Shown piece after piece: positions 52,801-58,800 of a stretch of DNA of 64,000 nt. A program made the position numbers and the translations under genes. Numbering within the stretch: the first letter of the stretch is position 1; every line of letters starts with the position of its first letter. The notes under the pieces were generated by a model, which worked only from the letters and a program-made list of their open reading frames with translations, was not told the origin of the DNA and ran no database searches. The DNA comes from G965267185 sp965267185 (GTDB lineage Bacteria; Pseudomonadota; Alphaproteobacteria; UBA6615): NCBI GenBank assembly GCA_965267185.1, contig OZ253937.1, positions 1,674,001-1,738,000 of the forward strand, given 5' to 3'.

Positions 52801-55800
52801 CCGTATCGGCCACCACCGTCAGATCGTCGAAGCCCACCCGGTGCACGCCCGTCGCCGACGTCTCACGCACCCGCTCCGCCGTGGTCTGACCGTCCGGCGC
52901 CACCAACACATCCGCCGTCGCCGTCACCGCGCTCTTCGTCCACGCCGCGTTATCCAGCGCCGCGCTGCGCGTCAGAAGATTCTCCGACGAAGAACCCAGC
53001 GATACCGTCACACCGCCAGATGATCCAGCATAAGAAAGCGTGTCGGTGTGGGGGTCGGCGCCTGCCGCTTCGGTGATGTGGACGGCGGTGATAGCCTCAT
53101 CGGCAGAGAACAGGCCCTCGTCGAAGTACAGCCGCGCCGTCTCCGACGCCAGACCGTCGACGGTGCCACCGCTGGGATTGTACTCAAATAGATCACCATC
53201 GTCGAACGTAAATCCGCCAATTGTCGCCGCATTCATGGTCGACAAGACAAGATTGCCGTTATCCAATATGTGAGCCGCGTCGATACTCGAACCAGCGGTA
53301 AAATGCGCCCCACCATCGAAGTAGAGCCGCGCCGTCTCCGACGCCAGACCGTCGACCGTGCCGCCGCTGGGGTTGTATTCCACCAGATCATCGCTGCCGA
53401 ACGACAATCCGCCGAGCGTATTACTGCCCGACATCGACAAGACATAATTACCGCTATCCAACGCATGGACCGCAACGATATTTGCGGCAAAGGTGAACGC
53501 CGCGTCCCCATCGAAGATCAACGTCGCTTCGTCGGTCACCGGGTCGTAATCGATCAGATCTTCATTGGAGAACGGCAAACCGCCGAGTGTAGCGTCGCCT
53601 GTTGTCGACAGGACGAGGTGACCATTGGAGAGCACATGGACCGCGTCGACATCTTCGTCGGCGACGAACAACGCACTGCCGTCGAACTCAAGCGTCGCTT
53701 CGTCGGCCACCGGATCGTACTCAACCAGATCTTCGTCATTGAAGGGCAAACCACCGAGCGTGGCGCTGGTTTCTGTCGAAAGCAGGATTGTGGTGGTAGT
53801 CGCACCGGAACTGCCCCCATCGAGGGTGTCGGCGCCCGCACCACCCTCGATCGTGTCCGAACCCGCACCGCCGGAGATCACATTGTCCCCGCCGTCACCC
53901 GTCAGCACATCATCGTGGCCCGAACCGGTGAGCTTCTCGATACCCGATATGGTGTCGCCTTCGGCGTCGCCGCCCACACCCGTACCGGCCGCCAGGTCCA
54001 TCGTCACACCGGCCGAAGAGCCCTCATAGCTCAGACTGTCCGTCCCCACGCCGCCATCGATGGCGTCCGCGCCCGCGCTACCCTCGATCGCATCGTCACC
54101 GCCACCACCGTCGATCGTGTCAGCACCCTCAGTGCCTACCAGCGCATCCGCACCAGAACCGCCGCTAAACACCTCGCCAGCCAGCTGCGTTTCCGACAAT
54201 GCCACGAAGCCAGCCGGTGGGGTATGCGCAAAACCAGACTGGCCGAAGTTAATCGATACGGTCGCAGGTGCATCGTTGGCCAAAGCGACAACCGGACGCC
54301 ACGTCCGGCCCGCAAACGTCGTCACCGTGTTACCGGTCAGCGCGCTGTCGCTCAGGGAATAGGAGAACAGCGACACCCCGTCCTGGAAGTACTCGACCGT
54401 GTCGTTCTCGAAGTCGAACGCCGCCCCAATCGTCACACCCTGGCCAAACGGCGTCTGATACGCCGTGATGGTGTTGCCGCTTGTCGTTGCATCGGGGTGA
54501 TGGAACAGCGAATGGGGGTTGGTCGTGTGCCGGTTGTCGATCGCGAAGTACGTGTCGTCGTTCGCCACGTCTTCCCAGCCGATCAGCAGCCACGCGTTGG
54601 CGGCATAGCTGTCCGTCGTCACTTCCATGTAGTACTTGCCGCTGCCGCCCACGACATGCTGGGTGCCGACAGAAAACGCATTGTGGCTCGCGCTCGGGCG
54701 GGTCAACACCAGATTACCGTCCGACAGCCCATTGTTCAGGGTTTGGCCGGCGTCACGCGAACCCACCGTCGGGTCGAGCGTCGCATAGTTGTCGGTCGGA
54801 CTGTCGCCAACCTGGTCGGCCGCCGTCAGGCCCGACGCCGTGAAGTCGTTGGTGTTCCCCGATACGTCATTGCCCAGGTCCTGATCGTCGGCAAAGTCCA
54901 GGTGGAACCCGCCAGACCCATAGGTCCCCGTATACGCATCCGGTACCCAAACCTGTTCACCACCCACCGTGGCAAAACGGCCAAAATCCGTCGCATCCAA
55001 CGCCTGACCGTCAACGAAGTGCACGTCTGCCATATAGCCGTCGAAGTTCTCACCGGTCAGGCCGGGCCGTCCACCGATGCCATGGCTGTAAGCGCCATCG
55101 CCCCACTTCGGGACCGCGTTCTGATCCGGATAATCCGGCGTCCCGGCAAAGCCGATCTCCGCGCCATCGACATAGATCTTCACCCGGTCGGCCGCCGTCG
55201 CCTGGGTCGTGTCGACCGCCAGCACCAGATGATGCCAAGCATCGGTATCGGTATAGGCATCCAACGATGTCAACGTCGTCTCCACCGCGCTATCGCCGAG
55301 GATGATCAGTTCGAGCTTGTCCGACGCGTTGTAGCGGAACTCGACAAAATTACCGCCGTCATAGACCGCCGCCAGCTGCTGCACCGCGCCCAGCCCGCCC
55401 GAACGCTTCACCCAAAAACTCTGGGTCCAGGTCTTCTGGTTCGACGTCACCGCCCGCGTCAGTTCCGCCGCGTCATCATCGTTGAAGCGCAGCGATTGCG
55501 CGATCGCGAAGGGTTCGGCATAGGTGACGTTCACCGTGCCGGTATCGCTCAAGGGCGATCCTGCGGCGTCCGTCACCTTGAACTGGAACGACGTCTCACC
55601 CACATAGCCCGCCGCCGGGTCGAACTCATACGTCCCCAGCTGGTCATCGGTCACCCGCACCTTGCCGATGCTCGCCCCCAGATCGTGCCACACGCCCTCG
55701 GCCTTCCACGTCACCCCGTCGCCCACCTGATACGTCAGCGTGGTCGAGCCGGCGCCCACATCGTAGGCCGACAGCTGGCCGGTAATGGTCTTGTCCTTCG

Positions 55801-58800
55801 GGCCCGCCAGAACCCCGTCGACCGCCACCGGCGCGTTGTTGGTCGACCCATCGAACGTCAGGGTCACATCATCGCCGCTCGACCCCGGCGTACCGCTCTC
55901 AAACGTCACCTTCTCCACATCGATCAGCGTGTCCGTCCCGTCGTCGCCGTCCACATCCGGCGCCAGATCGGTTACGGTAATGACACCGTCAGCATCCACC
56001 GACACCTCGTAACCACCCGCCGAACCCGCAAACATAACCTCGTCCGTGCCGAGGCCGCCCGAGATGGCGTCGTTGCCACCGCCGCCAGTCAGGATGTTGG
56101 CGCCATCATCTCCGGTGATCCGGTCGCCGAAGGCGGAGCCAGTGACATTTTCGATGTTGGTCAGCGTATCGCCGGCAGCATCGTCATTGGCGATACCAAC
56201 GCTGGCGCGAACGTCGACATCATCGCGCAGCCGAACGCTTTGACCCGCGGTGCCTTGGTGACCCACCATGAGATCAAGGCCAGCTTCCCATTGATGAGAA
56301 CCGACGAAGACACCATCGTGATAGAAAGCGAGTAATCCACTTGGTTGGTAATATGCAAAAGTGATTGCCGCTCCCGCCGATACATCTCCGAAGAAGTTTT
56401 GCTGGAAGCGTAGATCACCGTCAGCATCATAGACTCGAACATAGCTGTCGTCATTGCCGGTGGACACCGCGACGTATCGGTTACCCGTCGGCGGCGCGCC
56501 GGTGCTGGTAACGGTATATAACTCGCTCAGGATCGCCTGCGATGAATACGTGCCGCTGGCGGCTCCGGGTTCGGCCTGCAGTGTGACCACGTTCCAACCG
56601 AACGTATTCCCGGTGGCCTCGCCAAACACGATCGACGATGCGTTGTGCACAACCAGAGAATCATCGTCGGCGTCGACCGTAATGCTGCCTTCATGACGGT
56701 CGTTATTGGCACCGTCGAAATCCGTGGCTAGATCGGAGTAAAGCGCGCCGCCAGCGCCCAATCCGGTCGCGACAGCATCGGTGGTCGCCAAATAAGTTCC
56801 CGGCCCCGTTCCTTTTTCGAACTGGGCGCCACTAATATAGACGTATTCTCCAGTGGCAACAGTCGAACCGATATTACCACTGGAGGAGTGATAGATGGTC
56901 GTCAGCTCGTTTGTCTGCGAACCACCAGTCGTGAATGTCAGGTGCAGGCGGTACCATCCGTCATCGAGCGCTTCGAGACCACTATCGACGGGTGTCCCCA
57001 GCTCGGTCGTCACGGTTTCGGTTGCGAGATTATATTCGACGCGAACACCCGCCGTGTCGGCGCTTAGGTGTACATAGTCATTGGTGCCCGCCTTCGCGAA
57101 GATGGAGAACGTATAAGTGGTAGACGCCGTTACTGTAACGGACTGGTCCGCACGGCTATTGATAGAGCTGTTACCCTCCAACCGGTCCGCTGTCCTCACG
57201 CCGTCGGGCGCCATAATCTCGTCAACAGAAACCGTGGACGAGCTGCGTTTGTTCCACGCCGCATCGTCAAAGCGCTCGCTCATAGTCAACAGGTTCTCAC
57301 CACGTCGCAGCGTGATGGTTACATCCTCGCTGGCATTCTCGTAGGACACAGTATCGGAACCAACCCCGCCGTCGATCGTGTCGCCACCGCCGCCGCCTTC
57401 GATGACGTTATCGCCGGCATCGCCGGTGAGCGTGTCAGCGAGAGCCGAACCGCGAATATTCTCGAACCCAAGGATGCCGTCGCCCGCCGCATCACTGTCG
57501 GTTCCAGAGGCAGCATTGGTTGACAAATTAACGGTCACGCCAGCGCCAGAACCTTCGTAGGATATAGTATCGGTGCCGCTGCCACCGTGGAGCGCGTCGC
57601 TGCCGACCCCGCCTTCGATGATGTCGTTGCCGGCGCCGCCGAAGAGCGCGTCGTTGCCACCGCTACCAACCATCACATCGTCGCCGCCCGTGGGAGTACC
57701 GATATCGTCGACCACATTCGCTTGTGTGCGCACATAGTCGCTGGCAGCGCTCGCCTGCTCCGCTTGGGCGCCCCATACGTAGATGCCGCTGCCGGATGTG
57801 CCGGCGTGGCTGACCGTGCCGTCGCCCGTGGCCGTAGCCACCAGCGCGTGGCCCGCCGCCGCCGCGGTGGTCGCGGTGAGAGAGACGCGATACCAGCCGT
57901 TGGGTAGCGCTTCGATGGTGTGGGCGTCGGGCGCCCCAGACGTGGTGCCGGTGGTGCCGGCGGACAGGTTGTACCAGGCGCGGAAGGTGGTCGTACCGTC
58001 CCAGATCTCCACCTGCGCCCAGCTGCGTTCCGCGGCCTTGACGTAGAACGAAACCGTGTTAGCCGCCGCCATCCAGGTTATGGCGTGTTTCGCTCCGTGC
58101 TGCGCCGTCGCGCTATCTTCCGCGAGTTTCTCCGCGGCAGTGAGACCGTTGGGCGCGGCGACCGCGTCGGCAGTTACGGTCGCGTTGTTCTTGGTCCACG
58201 CTGCGTTATCCAGCGTCTCGCTATAGGTGAGCAGGTTCTCGCCGCCATCGCCGTAAATCGTGTCGCCGTCTACCCCGCCGGCAATTGTGTCGCCGCCGGA
58301 ACCACCTATGATTGTATTTACGCCCGCAAACGCAGATAGCGTGTCGGTTCCATCGCCGCCGTCGAGGCGGTCATCACCCTCGCCACCATCGAGCGTGTCG
58401 TCGCCTGCTTCGCCGACAAGCGTGTCGTCGCCGTCGAGACCAACGATCACGTTGGTATTGGCGTCACCGGTCAGTGTATCGGCGTTGGCCGAGCCGGTGA
58501 TATTCTCGAAGTTGGCGATGGTGTCGCTCGCGGCGTGACCGCCGGATACCGTTTGGTTGCCATTGTCGTCAAGATCGACAGTGACACCCGCATCCGAAGA
58601 TTCATAAGATATTGTGTCCGATCCGAACCCACCGTCGAGCGTATCACCACCGGCTCCGCCTTCGAGGGTGTTGTCATTATCGTCGCCGGTTAGCGTGTCT
58701 GCGTTGGCAGACCCAACTACGTTTTCGACTGCGACGAGGGTGTCACCTGCGGCGTCGCCGCCGGTTGCGGTTCCGTCCCTTAGATCGATCGTTACCGCGG

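Noticed and set aside
44400..56100. CRISPR array or satellite suspected from the many direct repeats
   Set aside because: The repeats are long, codon-phased and coding for protein modules; no short regular repeat-spacer pattern.
53270..56335. A 1,021-residue open frame on the plus strand, opposite the giant RTX gene, and similar long frames at 47096-49723, 49877-51361 and 51434-53023
   Set aside because: They are the antisense of the RTX repeats: Arg/His-rich, internally repetitive in step with the RTX modules, and without ribosome sites. The sense strand has a clear RTX product.
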